Assembly: GCF_900102695.1 (NCBI RefSeq) | Contig: NZ_FMVW01000003.1 | Span: forward strand, 1 to 64,000 | Source of the DNA: Afifella marina DSM 2698 | GTDB lineage: Bacteria > Pseudomonadota > Alphaproteobacteria > Rhizobiales > Afifellaceae | Direction of reading: 5' to 3' | Length of the DNA: 64,000 nt | Shown: one piece after another, positions 48,158 through 58,225 of the stretch | Layout of the letters: each line of letters begins with the position of its first letter | Numbering within the stretch: position 1 is the first letter of the stretch | Notes under the pieces: model-generated | The model's database searches: none | What the model was told of the DNA's origin: nothing | What the model saw: the letters and a program-made list of their open reading frames with translations, nothing else | Program-made: the position numbers and the translations under genes

Positions 48158-49582
48158 TCAGCCAAACCGGCGCAGAAAACGTGCGAGCGCCTTCGCCTTG
48201 TTCGGGATCGGGGCATAGAAGCTCGTCGCCGCGCGCTTTCCCACCTCCGAAACGGTCGGATAAGGCAGGATCATACCCATCATATCGCGCACATTGAGGC
48301 GTTTCGAGAGCGCCAGCGCATAAGGGGCAATCATCTCGCCCGCATTGCGGGCAACGATGTCGACACCAAGAAGACGACCTCGACGCGTCGTGACGAGGCG
48401 GATCAGCCCCTCCGTTTGCCGTTCCGCCCTGGCGCGATCGTTTTCCGCAACGGGCCAGCGCAAGACCCGCACATGGCGATGGCGCCGCTCCGCCTCCTGA
48501 AGCGTCAAGCCGACATGGGCGAGTTCCGGATCCGTGTAGGTGACCCAGGGCAGAAGGTCGGGCTTCGGCCGCGCGCCGATACGAAACAGCAGCGGGCGCA
48601 GCACGAGCCCCGCCTCATAGCCCGCCCAATGGGTGAAATTGGGTCCGCCCGTCACGTCGCCGACGGCATAGACGCGACGATTGCGGGTGCGCAGGTCGGC
48701 GCCCACCTTGATGCCCGTCTCGTCGAAATCGACCCCGGCCTTGTCGAGATCGAGCCGTCCGACATTCGGCCTCCGACCCGTCGCGATCAGGATCTGCGTC
48801 CCGTCGACGGCCTCTTCGCTGCCGTCAGCCTTTCTAATATGCACGCGCACACCGTATCGGCCGCGTCGGGCCACGCGCGAAATCTCCGTCTCTTCATGGA
48901 TGGTGACGCCTTCGGCGACGAGGCGGCGGCGAACGTGATCGGAAAGCTCCGGATCGTCATGAGAAAGGACGTGGCCCCTCTCCAGGACGCTCACCTCCGA
49001 GCCCAGACGACGAAACGCCTGCGCCATTTCCATACCGACGGGCCCGCCACCGATGACGATGAGATGGGTCGGCAGTTTCGTCAGATCGAAGAGGCTTTCA
49101 TTGGTCAGGTAATCGAGACCATCGAGCCCTTCGATGTCGGGCACCTGCGGCGACGAACCCGTGGCGATAACGAAACGGCGCGCGCTGATGCGTGTCTCGC
49201 CGGCAATCACGGCGCGCCGGTCCAGGAACGACGCCCTTTCGCGAATGACACGCACGCCGAGGCCGGTGAAACGCTCCTGCGAATCATTGGGCGCGATCGC
49301 TGCAATGACGGAGCGAATATGGGCGTGAACGGCCGCAAAATCGACGTCGGCGGACCCCGCTTTGATGCCGAAAGCCGGCGCCTCGCGCAAATGCGCCACG
49401 TGGCGCGCCGCCGCAATCAGCGCCTTCGAAGGAACGCAGCCATAGTTCAGACAATCGCCGCCCATCCTGCCGGTTTCGATCAGAACCGTCGGAACGTCGA
49501 AAGCGGATGCGGCCGCCGCGAGCGTCAGGCCGGCGGAGCCTGCGCCGATCACGCAAATGTCGGTCTTGATCTCTTCTGTCAC
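48158..49582 (-). CDS. Pyridine nucleotide-disulfide oxidoreductase (mercuric reductase/lipoamide dehydrogenase type)
   Basis: 474 residues. FAD-binding GAGSAGLTLAAAA, redox-active disulfide GGDCLNYGCVPSK, NAD-binding GGGPVGMEMAQAFRRLG and YAVGDVTGGPNFTHWA are visible. The C-terminal interface has YTDPELAHVGLT, and the expected C-terminal His-x-x-x-x-Glu catalytic pair of lipoamide dehydrogenase is not obvious (PYPTVSEVGKRAA instead). It follows the TVP38-like gene by nine bases, a frequent pairing. GTG start. Function beyond electron transfer not assignable. Confidence 0.88.
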   Translation of the reverse strand: MTEEIKTDICVIGAGSAGLTLAAAASAFDVPTVLIETGRMGGDCLNYGCVPSKALIAAARHVAHLREAPAFGIKAGSADVDFAAVHAHIRSVIAAIAPNDSQERFTGLGVRVIRERASFLDRRAVIAGETRISARRFVIATGSSPQVPDIEGLDGLDYLTNESLFDLTKLPTHLIVIGGGPVGMEMAQAFRRLGSEVSVLERGHVLSHDDPELSDHVRRRLVAEGVTIHEETEISRVARRGRYGVRVHIRKADGSEEAVDGTQILIATGRRPNVGRLDLDKAGVDFDETGIKVGADLRTRNRRVYAVGDVTGGPNFTHWAGYEAGLVLRPLLFRIGARPKPDLLPWVTYTDPELAHVGLTLQEAERRHRHVRVLRWPVAENDRARAERQTEGLIRLVTTRRGRLLGVDIVARNAGEMIAPYALALSKRLNVRDMMGMILPYPTVSEVGKRAATSFYAPIPNKAKALARFLRRFG

Positions 49583-49591
49583 GTCAAACGG

Positions 49592-50401
49592 TCACGTCTT
49601 TTCACCGACATTTCGGGCTCTCCAGCGCTTCAACATGATGGGAAGAAGCGCGGCAAGGGCAAGGACGGCGAAGCCGAGAAGAAGCTGCGTCGAAAAGACC
49701 GGCCCCTCTTCGTCGAGAGCCGTGCCCACGCCCTCGCCGAAATAGGAATATGCGAAGGTGCCCGGAAGAATGCCGAGGAAGGTCGCAAGCGCATAGGGCC
49801 CGAGACGCATGGCGAACAGCGCCGGGGCGAGATTGATCACCCAGAACGGAAAGATCGGCGCGAGGCGCAAAAACAGAAGATAATGAAAGGCGTCTTCCTG
49901 GAAGCCCGACTGCAGCCGCTTCAGGCGCGGGCCGGCACGGCGTGCGAGGACCGTGCCGAACGACGTGCGGGCGATGAGAAAGATAATGCAAGCGCCGATC
50001 GTGGCGCCCACGGCCGACAATGCTCCGCCCAGGATCCAGCCAAAGAGCAGCCCGCCCGCAATCGTGACGATGCTCGCCCCCGGAAAGGAGACGGCGACGA
50101 GGGTTATATAGACAATGACATAGAGGAGACCGGCAAGCGCGAGCCGGTCGTCAACAAAGCCCTTGAGGGCCTCGCTTTCTTCTTGAAGCGCACCCAGGGA
50201 GAGAAACTCCTGAAAGCCCCCCGCATAGAACAGGAGGAGCAGGAGCACGACAATCCCGACCGGCAGGAAACGCAGCCAAAGCGCGCGCGGCACTTCACTG
50301 GGGGTCGGGTCCTCTATGTTCTCCCCCACCCAGCCTTCGGTTTCGTCTCCAGCATCCGCGCTTTGTTCCCTGACTTCCGTCCCGGCATTATTCTCGGCCA
50401 T
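49592..50401 (-). CDS. TVP38/TMEM64 (DedA-like) membrane protein
   Basis: 269 residues, polytopic. VSFPGASIVTIAGGLLFGW and GTFAYSYFGEG are the SNARE-associated/DedA-family marks, and LLFLRLAPIFPFWVINLAPAL is the conserved re-entrant region. The acidic N-terminal 35 residues are cytoplasmic. These proteins are lipid-scramblase- or transporter-like; the precise role is unknown. ATG 50401 was chosen over upstream in-frame starts that read through a low-complexity region. In operon with the reductase. Confidence 0.85.
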   Translation of the reverse strand: MAENNAGTEVREQSADAGDETEGWVGENIEDPTPSEVPRALWLRFLPVGIVVLLLLLFYAGGFQEFLSLGALQEESEALKGFVDDRLALAGLLYVIVYITLVAVSFPGASIVTIAGGLLFGWILGGALSAVGATIGACIIFLIARTSFGTVLARRAGPRLKRLQSGFQEDAFHYLLFLRLAPIFPFWVINLAPALFAMRLGPYALATFLGILPGTFAYSYFGEGVGTALDEEGPVFSTQLLLGFAVLALAALLPIMLKRWRARNVGEKT

Positions 50402-50590
50402 TCGCCTGCGATCCTTCGGCGCTGCCTTGTGCGTGCTCCTCGCCCGCTCGACACCATATTTGATCTCGCGCGCGAAGGAGCCCTCTCCCAGACCCCAGGT
50501 AAGCATTCAAGCCGGGAGAAGGTGAGCTTCACTCGGAATTGAACATCACGCGATCGTTCTCTCATACCAACATGACCTTTGGAACGCGCG

Positions 50591-50620
50591 TTGACTTCGG
50601 CCAGGCATTGCCACTATATC
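50591..50620 (+). promoter_or_regulatory. Sigma70-type promoter of rpmH
   Basis: TTGACT (50591-50596), an 18-base spacer and TATATC (50615-50620) lie about 130 bases before the rpmH start. The strong match suits a highly expressed ribosomal protein gene. The rest of the 350-base gap from 50402 to 50751 shows no other gene. Confidence 0.6.
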
Positions 50621-50751
50621 GCGCACGCGAAAAGCACCGTGCCGCAATGGCGCACGGTCCGAATTCCGAACATCGAAGCAGCATTTCGGTCAAAGGTGCC
50701 GGCTGACTTCCGTTCACCAGCTTGAGGGCTGCCGCAGCCGGCAGAACGATT

Positions 50752-50886
50752 ATGAAACGGACTTTTCAACCGAGCCGCCTCGTGCGCAAGCGTCGCCATG
50801 GCTTCCGTGCTCGCATGGCCACCAAGAACGGCCGCAAGGTTCTCGCCCGCAGACGTGCGAAGGGACGCAAGCGCCTGTCTGCGTAA
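50752..50886 (+). CDS. rpmH: 50S ribosomal protein L34
   Basis: 44 residues beginning [20 protein letters not shown] and ending AKGRKRLSA, unmistakably L34. A basic subunit protein of the large ribosomal subunit. It heads the conserved rpmH-rnpA-yidC-engB gene order, with rnpA eleven bases downstream. Confidence 0.98.
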   Translation: MKRTFQPSRLVRKRRHGFRARMATKNGRKVLARRRAKGRKRLSA

Positions 50887-50897
50887 GCTTCGGCGCC

Positions 50898-51326
50898 ATG
50901 CAGCGCCTCAAAAAACGAAGGGACTTCCTGGCAGCTCGCAAGGGCTTTCGCCGGGCGGGTCCCTATTTCGTTCTGGAAAGCCGTGATCGCGGCGATTCAG
51001 ATGAGGGGCGCATTGGCTTTACGGTGTCCAAACGCGTGGCCCGCCAGGCGGTGGTGCGTAACCGTATCCGCAGGCGCCTGAAAGAGGCCGCACGGGAGGC
51101 TGTCAGCGATCGACAGCAGACCGGGCGCGACCTCGTCGTTATCACACGTTTGCCGGCACTTCGAGCCGATTTCGCCGATTTGGTCGGCGCATTCTCCACG
51201 GCGCTCACAGCCTCGAGCGAGACGGCTCACCACGACCATTCGAGCCGTTCGCGCAGAAAGCGCCGCGGCCCCCATAAAATTCCGCCCGAGCGCGGAGGAC
51301 GGGACGCTGATGGACAACAACCGTAA
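50898..51326 (+). CDS. rnpA: Ribonuclease P protein component
   Basis: 142 residues. LKKRRDFLAARKGFRRAGPY and the RNR motif region VARQAVVRNRIRRRLKEA are diagnostic. It binds the RNase P RNA to mature tRNA 5' ends. The C-terminus is an extended Arg/His/Ser-rich tail (SRSRRKRRGPHKIPPERG), longer than in many bacteria. It overlaps yidC by 17 bases. Confidence 0.95.
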   Translation: MQRLKKRRDFLAARKGFRRAGPYFVLESRDRGDSDEGRIGFTVSKRVARQAVVRNRIRRRLKEAAREAVSDRQQTGRDLVVITRLPALRADFADLVGAFSTALTASSETAHHDHSSRSRRKRRGPHKIPPERGGRDADGQQP

Positions 51327-53133
51327 CGTCATTATCGCCATCGCACTGTCGCTGGCGATCCTGCTCGGCTGGCAGTACTTCGTCGCCGGACCGCGCATCG
51401 AAGCGCAGCGCCAGCAACAGCAGGCAGAGGTGCAGCAGGCGACGGACCAGGACACGTCGGTTGCCGGCACGCCAGGTGCGACCGCGCCCGGAGGTGCCGA
51501 TGCCCCAGCTGGCGCGGCCCCGCAAATTCCGCCGTCCGCGAGCGAGACGGCGCCTGCGACGGGCGGCACGGCCGAGCCTGCCGCCGACACGCCCCGGCTT
51601 GCCGTCGACACACCGGCACTTCAAGGCTCCATCAGCCTCGTCGGCGGACGCATCGACGAACTCGACCTGAAGCGCTACCACGCGACGCCCCATCCGAAGA
51701 GCCCGATGATCGAGCTCTTCTCGCCGATCGGCAGCGCCGACCCTTATTATGCCGATTTTGGGTGGGTGGCCTCTGCGGGTGGGCCGGCCGTTCCGGACGC
51801 CAATACGGTTTGGCAGACCGACGCGGAGACGCTGACGCCGGATAAGCCGGTCACCCTCACCTGGGACAACGGCCAGGGTCTCGTCTTCAAGCGCCAGATC
51901 GCGGTCGACGACAATTACATGTTCACGGTGTCGCAAAGCGTGGAGAACTCCTCCGGCGCGCCCGTGACGCTTTATCCTTATGGCCTGATCAGCCGGCACG
52001 GCACGCCGGGCGGGCGCAGCTTCTATATTCTTCATGAAGGCCCGATCGGCGTCTTCGGCGACGAGGGCCTCAAGGAAGTCAAATATAGCGATCTCGAAGA
52101 CGAATCCGTCACGCCAGCAAAGACGAATGACGGCTGGCTCGGCATCACCGACAAATACTGGGCGTCCGCCCTCATCCCACGGGGCGAGTCGCCGTTCCAG
52201 GGCCGCTTCCTCAGAACCGAGGACGGAACTGTTCCGACCTATCAGGCGGATTTTCTGGGTGATGCCGTCACCGTCCAGCCCGGCGCTTCGGCCAATCACG
52301 AGACGCTGCTTTTTGCCGGCGCCAAGGTCGTCACGCTCCTGAAGCAGTACGAGCAGAGCTTCGATATCGACCGCCTCGACCTCCTGATCGACTGGGGCTG
52401 GTTCTATTTCCTGACGAAGCCGATGTTCTTCGTCATCGACTTCCTGTTCCACTTCCTCGGCAATTTCGGCCTCGCCATCCTGGCTGTCACGGTCATCGTC
52501 AAAGCCATCTTCTTCCCGCTGGCGAACAAGTCCTACGCCTCGATGTCGAAGATGAAGAAAATGCAGCCGCAGATCAAAAAGCTGCAGGAGCGCTACAAAG
52601 ACGACAAGCCGGCGATGCAGAAGGAGATGATGGAGCTCTACAGGCGGGAGAAGATCAATCCGCTTGCCGGCTGCTGGCCGGTGCTCATTCAGATCCCGGT
52701 GTTCTTCTCGCTGTATAAGGTGCTCTTCGTCACCATCGAGATGCGGCACGCGCCGTTCTTCGGCTGGATTCACGACCTGTCGGCGCCGGATCCCACGAAC
52801 ATCTTCAACCTGTTCGGGCTCCTGCCTTTCGAAGCGAGCTTCCTGCATCTTGGCGTGTGGCCGCTCATCATGGGTCTGACGATGTTCGTGCAGATGCGCA
52901 TGAACCCGCAGCCACCCGACAAGACCCAGGCGATGATCTTCAACTGGATGCCCTTGATCTTCATGTTCATGCTGGCATCGTTCCCTGCCGGTCTCGTCAT
53001 CTATTGGGCTTGGAACAACTTCCTCTCGGTCCTCCAGCAGGGCATCATCATGCGGCGCAACGGCGTGAAGATCGAGCTGTGGGACAATGTGAAGGGTCTG
53101 TTCGGCCGCAAGTCCGACACGCCCGCCGAATAG
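51310..53133 (+). CDS. yidC: Membrane protein insertase YidC
   Basis: 607 residues with an N-terminal anchor (NVIIAIALSLAILLGWQYF), a Pro/Ala-rich linker (about residues 45-95), the large periplasmic beta-domain, then the conserved insertase helices: MSKMKKMQPQIKKLQERYKD, GCWPVLIQIPVFFSLYKVLF and PAGLVIYWAWNNFLSVLQQ. It inserts inner-membrane proteins with or without SecYEG. GGAGGAC precedes the ATG. Confidence 0.97.
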   Translation: MDNNRNVIIAIALSLAILLGWQYFVAGPRIEAQRQQQQAEVQQATDQDTSVAGTPGATAPGGADAPAGAAPQIPPSASETAPATGGTAEPAADTPRLAVDTPALQGSISLVGGRIDELDLKRYHATPHPKSPMIELFSPIGSADPYYADFGWVASAGGPAVPDANTVWQTDAETLTPDKPVTLTWDNGQGLVFKRQIAVDDNYMFTVSQSVENSSGAPVTLYPYGLISRHGTPGGRSFYILHEGPIGVFGDEGLKEVKYSDLEDESVTPAKTNDGWLGITDKYWASALIPRGESPFQGRFLRTEDGTVPTYQADFLGDAVTVQPGASANHETLLFAGAKVVTLLKQYEQSFDIDRLDLLIDWGWFYFLTKPMFFVIDFLFHFLGNFGLAILAVTVIVKAIFFPLANKSYASMSKMKKMQPQIKKLQERYKDDKPAMQKEMMELYRREKINPLAGCWPVLIQIPVFFSLYKVLFVTIEMRHAPFFGWIHDLSAPDPTNIFNLFGLLPFEASFLHLGVWPLIMGLTMFVQMRMNPQPPDKTQAMIFNWMPLIFMFMLASFPAGLVIYWAWNNFLSVLQQGIIMRRNGVKIELWDNVKGLFGRKSDTPAE

Positions 53134-53139
53134 TCAAAA

Positions 53140-53162
53140 GCGGCCGGCAGGGTGCCGGCCGC
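53140..53162 (+). terminator. Strong stem-loop between yidC and engB
   Basis: GCGGCCGGCA and TGCCGGCCGC pair exactly around GGG. No T-run follows, so it is not a classical terminator; it may protect the yidC transcript end or attenuate into engB. Confidence 0.5.
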
Positions 53163-53185
53163 CCCCGAACAGGTGAGATCAAGCA

Positions 53186-53896
53186 ATGCCGCATGAGCCG
53201 CCTGAGGGCCAAAGTGACAGCCAGCGGGACAGCCGCCAGGGCAATCCCTGGGGCTCTCCCTGGCGTTATGTCGCCTCCGCGCCCAACCTCGCGGCGCTTC
53301 CTCCGGAAGGCCCCGTGGAGATCGCCTTCGCCGGCCGCTCGAATGTCGGCAAATCGAGCCTGATCAACGCGCTCACGCGGCAGAAAGATCTCGCCCGCAC
53401 CTCCAAGACGCCGGGGCGTACCCAAGCGCTCAATTTCTTCGTCCCGGACAAACCCGGCGACAGCGGCGAAGAACCTCTCATCGCCCTCGTCGACATGCCG
53501 GGCTACGGCTTCGCCAAGGCGCCGAAGGACAAGGTGGAGGACTGGACGAAGCTCATCCACGACTACCTCAAGGGCCGGGCGACGCTTCGGCGCGTCTTCC
53601 TTCTCATCGACGCCCGCCATGGGCTGAAAGCGGCGGATCTCACCGTGATGAAGGAACTCGATACGGCGGCCGTCACCTACCAGATCGTGCTGACGAAGGC
53701 CGACAAGCCGAAGCCCGGAGAGCTTGCCCGACTGATCGAGGCGACCGCCGAAGCAATCCGCAAACGCCCAGCCGCCTTTCCGGAAATTCTCGCCACATCG
53801 AGCTTCAAAGATAGCGGCCTCGACGCCGTGCGCACGACTGCCGCCGCGCTCATTGATTGGCAAGGCGGGCGAGACTTGCTAGACACCGCGCCCTGA
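53186..53896 (+). CDS. engB: Ribosome biogenesis GTP-binding protein EngB (YihA/YsxC)
   Basis: 236 residues. G1 is [15 protein letters not shown]2 region [15 protein letters not shown]3 [11 protein letters not shown] and G4 LTKADKPK. Essential GTPase for 50S assembly. The N-terminal 35 residues are extra and Ser/Arg-rich, preceded by the yidC stem-loop. Confidence 0.95.
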   Translation: MPHEPPEGQSDSQRDSRQGNPWGSPWRYVASAPNLAALPPEGPVEIAFAGRSNVGKSSLINALTRQKDLARTSKTPGRTQALNFFVPDKPGDSGEEPLIALVDMPGYGFAKAPKDKVEDWTKLIHDYLKGRATLRRVFLLIDARHGLKAADLTVMKELDTAAVTYQIVLTKADKPKPGELARLIEATAEAIRKRPAAFPEILATSSFKDSGLDAVRTTAAALIDWQGGRDLLDTAP

Positions 53897-53981
53897 AGCG
53901 CCGGTTGCCGACGCCCTCCAGATCCTCTCCCTCGGCCGCGCGTCAAAGACGCCTTCCGGCCCTTGATCTTCGGAGCACTCG

Positions 53982-54902
53982 ATGAGCGAAGCCAGCAAGA
54001 GCGAAGCGTACGACCAGGCGAGACTTCTGTCTGAGGCCCTGCCCTATATGCAGCGCTACGAGGGGCGAACGGTGGTCGTCAAATATGGTGGCCATGCCAT
54101 GGGCGATCAGCATCTCGCCACGGCCTTCGCCCGCGATATCGCTCTCTTGAAGCAATCCGGGGTCAACCCCATCGTCGTCCATGGCGGCGGCCCGCAAATC
54201 GGCGGCATGCTGGAAAAGATGGGCATCGTCTCGGAATTCAAGGGCGGCCTGCGCGTGACCGATCGCAAGACCGTCGAAGTGGTCGAGATGGTGCTGGCGG
54301 GCTCCATCAACAAAGAGATCGTCGCGCTCATCAACGCGCAGGGCGAATGGGCCATCGGGCTTTGCGGCAAGGACGGCAATATGGTCTTCGCCGAAAAGCT
54401 GAAGCGCACCGTCGTCGACCCCGATTCCAATATCGAGAAGGTTGTCGATCTCGGCTTCGTCGGCGAGCCGGTGGAAGTCGACCGGACGCTGCTCGACCTT
54501 CTGGCGCGCTCCGAGATGATCCCGGTGATCGCCCCGGTGGCACCCGGCCGCGACGGCGAGACCTACAACATCAACGCCGATACCTTTGCCGGCGCCATCG
54601 CCGGCGCGCTCGAGGCCAAGCGCCTCCTCTTCCTCACCGACGTCTCCGGCGTGCTCGACAAATCGGGAAAACTGATCGACGAGCTCACCGTCGCCGAAGC
54701 GCGCGCCCTCATCGCCGACGGCACCATCAGCGGCGGCATGATCCCGAAGGTGGAAACCTGCATCGAGGCGGTGGAGCGGGGCGTCGAAAGCGTCGTCATC
54801 GTCGACGGCAAGGCCCCCCATTCGGTGCTTCTGGAGCTCTTCACGGTGCACGGCGCCGGAACGCGCATCCGCCCCGACGGAGCCCCGGAACGCACGACCT
54901 AA
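53982..54902 (+). CDS. argB: Acetylglutamate kinase
   Basis: 306 residues, the size of alphaproteobacterial Arg[12 protein letters not shown] binds [19 protein letters not shown] is the acetylglutamate site, and [15 protein letters not shown] and [16 protein letters not shown] are family signatures. Second step of arginine synthesis: phosphorylates N-acetylglutamate. GGAG precedes the ATG. Arginine-feedback type, judging by the alphaproteobacterial length. Confidence 0.96.
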   Translation: MSEASKSEAYDQARLLSEALPYMQRYEGRTVVVKYGGHAMGDQHLATAFARDIALLKQSGVNPIVVHGGGPQIGGMLEKMGIVSEFKGGLRVTDRKTVEVVEMVLAGSINKEIVALINAQGEWAIGLCGKDGNMVFAEKLKRTVVDPDSNIEKVVDLGFVGEPVEVDRTLLDLLARSEMIPVIAPVAPGRDGETYNINADTFAGAIAGALEAKRLLFLTDVSGVLDKSGKLIDELTVAEARALIADGTISGGMIPKVETCIEAVERGVESVVIVDGKAPHSVLLELFTVHGAGTRIRPDGAPERTT

Positions 54903-55058
54903 CCTTCGGCCCTGCACATTGCGCGAAAAGCCCTCCGACGGAGCGCGTCCGTCGGTTCCCCGGTGCGGCCACGGGAGCGTGATCGCGCGCATCGCAGACA
55001 TGTCAGCCTCAACAAAGCAAGTCGTGCACATGTTTACGAAATCGCGTAAGCAGACGTC

Positions 55059-55802
55059 ATGAACGCACTTGCAGCAGAAGACATTGCGCCCCACAGCCTT
55101 GAAGATCTCAGCGTCTTCGCGGCTGTCGAGGCATGGATCTTCGATCTCGACAACACGCTTTATCCGCGTGACTCGAACCTCTTCGTGCAGATCGACGAGC
55201 GCATCCGCCGCTATGTCGGTGATCTCTTGAATGTCGACGAGACTGAAGCCCACCGCATCCAGAAAGAATTCTACGAACGGCACGGCACATCGCTGCGCGG
55301 GCTGATGCTGGAGCACGATGTCGACGTCGACAGCTTCCTCGAGTTCGTGCACGACATCGACCGCTCCGCGCTCGCCCCGGCCCCCGAACTTGCGGCGGCG
55401 ATCGCCCGTCTGCCCGGCCGCAAATTCATCTTCACCAACGGCTCGCGCGCGCATGCGGAGCAAACGGCGACGCAGCTCGGTCTCTCGGATCATTTCGAGG
55501 ACATCTTCGACATCGTCGCCGCCGACCTTCTGCCGAAGCCGCGCGAGGAGACCTATCGGCGCTTCATCGAGCGTTACGATATCGCGCCTTCGAAGGCGGC
55601 CATGTTCGAAGATCTGTCGCGCAACCTCCTGGTTCCGAAAGACCTCGGCATGCGCACCGTTCTCGTCGTACCGTCGGGTACGCGCGAAGTCTTCCATGCC
55701 GAATGGGAGATGGAGGGTCATGACGGGGCGGAGCATGTCGATTTCGTCACCGACAACCTCGCCGCCTTCGTCTCGGAGATCGTCACAGCACGCGGCGCCT
55801 AG
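55059..55802 (+). CDS. HAD-superfamily pyrimidine 5'-nucleotidase-type phosphatase
   Basis: 247 residues. Motif I is AWIFDLDNTLYPRD (nucleophile DxD), motif II is FIFTNGSRAHAEQT, and the late acidic motif is AAMFEDLSRNLL. The SDT1/pyrimidine-5'-nucleotidase subgroup is typical of Rhizobiales next to argB. Cytoplasmic. Confidence 0.88.
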   Translation: MNALAAEDIAPHSLEDLSVFAAVEAWIFDLDNTLYPRDSNLFVQIDERIRRYVGDLLNVDETEAHRIQKEFYERHGTSLRGLMLEHDVDVDSFLEFVHDIDRSALAPAPELAAAIARLPGRKFIFTNGSRAHAEQTATQLGLSDHFEDIFDIVAADLLPKPREETYRRFIERYDIAPSKAAMFEDLSRNLLVPKDLGMRTVLVVPSGTREVFHAEWEMEGHDGAEHVDFVTDNLAAFVSEIVTARGA

Positions 55803-55865
55803 AGGCCGCGCCGCCCGTCTTCCGCCTCGGACAAAGCGCCCCATCGTGCAAGTCGTGCGCTCCCC

Positions 55866-55894
55866 TTGCGGGCGCGGCGCAAAATCGTCATATA
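55866..55894 (+). promoter_or_regulatory. Promoter of the SRP RNA gene
   Basis: TTGCGG (55866-55871), a 17-base spacer and CATATA (55889-55894) place transcription start near 55901, exactly where the SRP RNA fold begins. Confidence 0.65.
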
Positions 55895-55900
55895 GGCACC

Positions 55901-55996
55901 GGGAGGCTGGCGACGGGCGCGTCCTTCGCCAATCGGGTCAGGTCCGGAAGGAAGCAGCCCCAACGAATTCGGCGCGGGTCGTCGTCCAGTCTCCTT
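55901..55996 (+). ncRNA. ffs: Bacterial small SRP RNA (4.5S)
   Basis: The apical domain CAGGTCCGGAAGGAAGCAG is the universally conserved SRP-binding motif, and the ends (GGGAGGCTGG near 55901 and CCAGTCTCC near 55986-55994) pair as the long stem of a roughly 95-nucleotide SRP RNA. It binds Ffh for co-translational membrane targeting. Its position before dnaX is common in alphaproteobacteria. Confidence 0.93.
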
Positions 55997-56005
55997 CTTC
56001 AATCA

Positions 56006-56029
56006 GGCCGCCATGCAAGGCGGCCTTTT
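56006..56029 (+). terminator. Intrinsic terminator of the SRP RNA gene
   Basis: GGCCGCC and GGCGGCC pair around ATGCAA, followed by TTTT. It lies 10 bases past the SRP RNA. Confidence 0.85.
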
Positions 56030-56117
56030 CGTTGGCGCGGCATCAAAGGGAACATCGTTTGGATCGCTTATCGCGTCCGGCATTCAACCCAAGCCGATCA
56101 TGCTCTAAAACAGCACA

Positions 56118-57875
56118 ATGAGCGCTGCGCCCGGCTACCAGGTTCTCGCCCGCAAATACCGCCCCTCCGGCTTCGACGATCTGATCGGCCAGGAGGCGAT
56201 GGTGCGCACCCTGAAGAACGCCTTCAGGGCCGGCCGCATTCCCCATGCCTGGATGCTGACCGGCGTCAGGGGCATCGGCAAAACCACGACGGCGCGCATT
56301 CTCGCCCGCGGCCTCAACTATCAGCCCAAAGAGGGCGAAGGCGCGCCGACGGTGGAGTTTTCCGAAGAGGGCGTGCATTGCCGCGCCATCATGGAAGGGC
56401 GCCATCCGGACGTCATGGAGATGGATGCCGCCTCCCATACCGGTATCGACGACATCCGCGACATCATCGATTCGGCCCGCTACGCGCCCACCTCGGCGCG
56501 CTACAAGGTCTACATCATCGACGAGGTGCACATGCTGTCGAAGGCGGCCTTCAACGGGCTGCTGAAGACGCTCGAAGAGCCGCCTCCGCATGTGAAGTTC
56601 ATTTTTGCCACGACCGAGATCCGCAAGGTGCCGGTGACGGTGCTGTCGCGCTGCCAGCGTTTCGACCTGAAGCGCGTCGATGCCGCCGAACTCATCGCAC
56701 ATCTCAATTCCATCGCCGGCAAGGAAGGCTTCGAGGTCGAAGCCGAGGCGCTGCGGATGGTTGCCCGCGCCGCCGAAGGCTCGGTGCGCGATGCGCTTTC
56801 CATCCTCGATCAGGCGGTCGCCCATGGCGCCGGCCGGGTCGGCGCGGACACTGTGCATGACATGCTGGGTCTGGCGGACCGCGCCCGCATCGTCGACCTT
56901 TTCGAAGAGGTGATGAAGGGCGATACGGCCTCGGCACTCGCCGAATTGCGGCTGCAGCACGAGCGCGGCGCCGATCCCGTCACCGTCCTCACCGATCTTG
57001 CGGAATTCTGCCATTACGTGACCGTCTCCAAGCTCGCACCTGGGACCGCGCCTTCGAGCGCCATTTCGGAGACGGAGCGGGTACGCGGCGAAGCGCTTGC
57101 CGGCACGCTCGCCGTGTCCGTTCTCTCGCGGGCCTGGCAGATCCTCCTGAAAGGCATCCAGGAAGCGCAGCTTGCGGCCCATCCCGAACAGGCCGCCGAC
57201 ATGGTGATCGTGCGGCTCTGCCACGCGGCCAATCTGCCGACACCGGAAGAGGCGCTGAAGGCGCTCGCCGACGAGCAGGACAGGCCCGGCGGCGGAGCAC
57301 GCCCGGCCGGCAGTGGCGGCAGTGGCGGCTCCGCCCCGCCGCCCCCGCCACAGGCGCGGCTCGTGCAGTCCGGCAATGGTGGGGCACGAACACGCCCGGA
57401 GCCCAGCCCCCAAACCGCCGCCGCGGCCCGAGCGGCAGAGGTCCAGGCCGGGCCGCGATTGCAAAGTTTCGCCGACATCGTTGCCGAAGGGCGCGCCCGG
57501 CGCGATATCCGCCTCGTCAACGCGCTCGAACGCTTCGTGCGGCCGGTCAAGGTCGAAGACGGGCGGGTGGAGATCGCCCTTGATGAGGGCGCGCTGGCGG
57601 ATTTGCCGCAACGGCTTTCTGCGGCCCTGTCGCAATGGACCGGCCAGCGCTGGGTCGTGATCGTCAGTCAGGCAAGCGGCGCGCAAACGTTGCGCGAAGT
57701 GAAGCAGGCTGAAGATGCACGGCTGATGGCGGAGGCGGAAGCCGACCCCATCGTGCAGAAGGTTCTGGAACGGTTTCCGGGCGCAGAGATCGTCGCCGTA
57801 CGCTCCCGCCCCGAAGACGACGACAATGACGACGAGGCGGGTGAGGCGCCCGACCCATCAAGAGAGGATGAATGA
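56118..57875 (+). CDS. dnaX: DNA polymerase III subunit gamma/tau
   Basis: 585 residues. [20 protein letters not shown] opens the clamp-loader ATPase; Walker A is [12 protein letters not shown], Walker B is [12 protein letters not shown], sensor 1 [12 protein letters not shown]. The zinc-binding cysteine module is mostly lost (only GVHCRAI remains), as in several Rhizobiales. A Pro/Gly/Ala-rich linker at about 390-445 leads to the C-terminal tau domain. Part of the conserved dnaX-ybaB-recR operon. Confidence 0.96.
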   Translation: MSAAPGYQVLARKYRPSGFDDLIGQEAMVRTLKNAFRAGRIPHAWMLTGVRGIGKTTTARILARGLNYQPKEGEGAPTVEFSEEGVHCRAIMEGRHPDVMEMDAASHTGIDDIRDIIDSARYAPTSARYKVYIIDEVHMLSKAAFNGLLKTLEEPPPHVKFIFATTEIRKVPVTVLSRCQRFDLKRVDAAELIAHLNSIAGKEGFEVEAEALRMVARAAEGSVRDALSILDQAVAHGAGRVGADTVHDMLGLADRARIVDLFEEVMKGDTASALAELRLQHERGADPVTVLTDLAEFCHYVTVSKLAPGTAPSSAISETERVRGEALAGTLAVSVLSRAWQILLKGIQEAQLAAHPEQAADMVIVRLCHAANLPTPEEALKALADEQDRPGGGARPAGSGGSGGSAPPPPPQARLVQSGNGGARTRPEPSPQTAAAARAAEVQAGPRLQSFADIVAEGRARRDIRLVNALERFVRPVKVEDGRVEIALDEGALADLPQRLSAALSQWTGQRWVVIVSQASGAQTLREVKQAEDARLMAEAEADPIVQKVLERFPGAEIVAVRSRPEDDDNDDEAGEAPDPSREDE

Positions 57876-57879
57876 CGCC

Positions 57880-58203
57880 ATGCGCGATCTCATGGGTATG
57901 ATGAAGCAAGCCAAAGAGCTTCAGGGAAAAATGCAGGAGCTGCAGGAGGAGGTGGCCGCGATGGAGGTCGCGGGCGCTTCCGGCGGTGGGCTCGTTTCCG
58001 TCGTGGTCGACGGCAAGGGTATGCTCAAATCGGTCAAGATCGACCCCTCGCTCATGAAAGAGGACGAGACGGAGATTTTGGAAGACCTCATCGTCGCGGC
58101 AGTCGCCGACGCACGCGGCAAGGCCGACCAGGTCACGCAGGAGAAAATGTCTGAGCTCACCTCCGGGCTGCCGCTGCCTCCGGGCATGAAGCTGCCGTTC
58201 TAG
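57880..58203 (+). CDS. ybaB: YbaB/EbfC family nucleoid-associated protein
   Basis: 107 residues from ATG 57880 ([20 protein letters not shown]); ATG 57868 (overlapping dnaX) is an alternative in the same frame. [20 protein letters not shown] and a C-terminal [11 protein letters not shown] are typical. A dimeric DNA-binding protein working with RecR, whose gene is next. Confidence 0.93.
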   Translation: MRDLMGMMKQAKELQGKMQELQEEVAAMEVAGASGGGLVSVVVDGKGMLKSVKIDPSLMKEDETEILEDLIVAAVADARGKADQVTQEKMSELTSGLPLPPGMKLPF

Positions 58204-58225
58204 GTCGGGCTTCTCGAAGGATATC

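Noticed and set aside
51205-55844. Very long minus-strand frames opposite yidC and argB
   Set aside because: They are antisense to conserved core genes and have acidic/His-rich shadow composition.
56330-56400. Loss of zinc-finger cysteines in DnaX as an anomaly
   Set aside because: As far as I recall, related Rhizobiales DnaX proteins show the same degeneration, so it is ordinary for the group.
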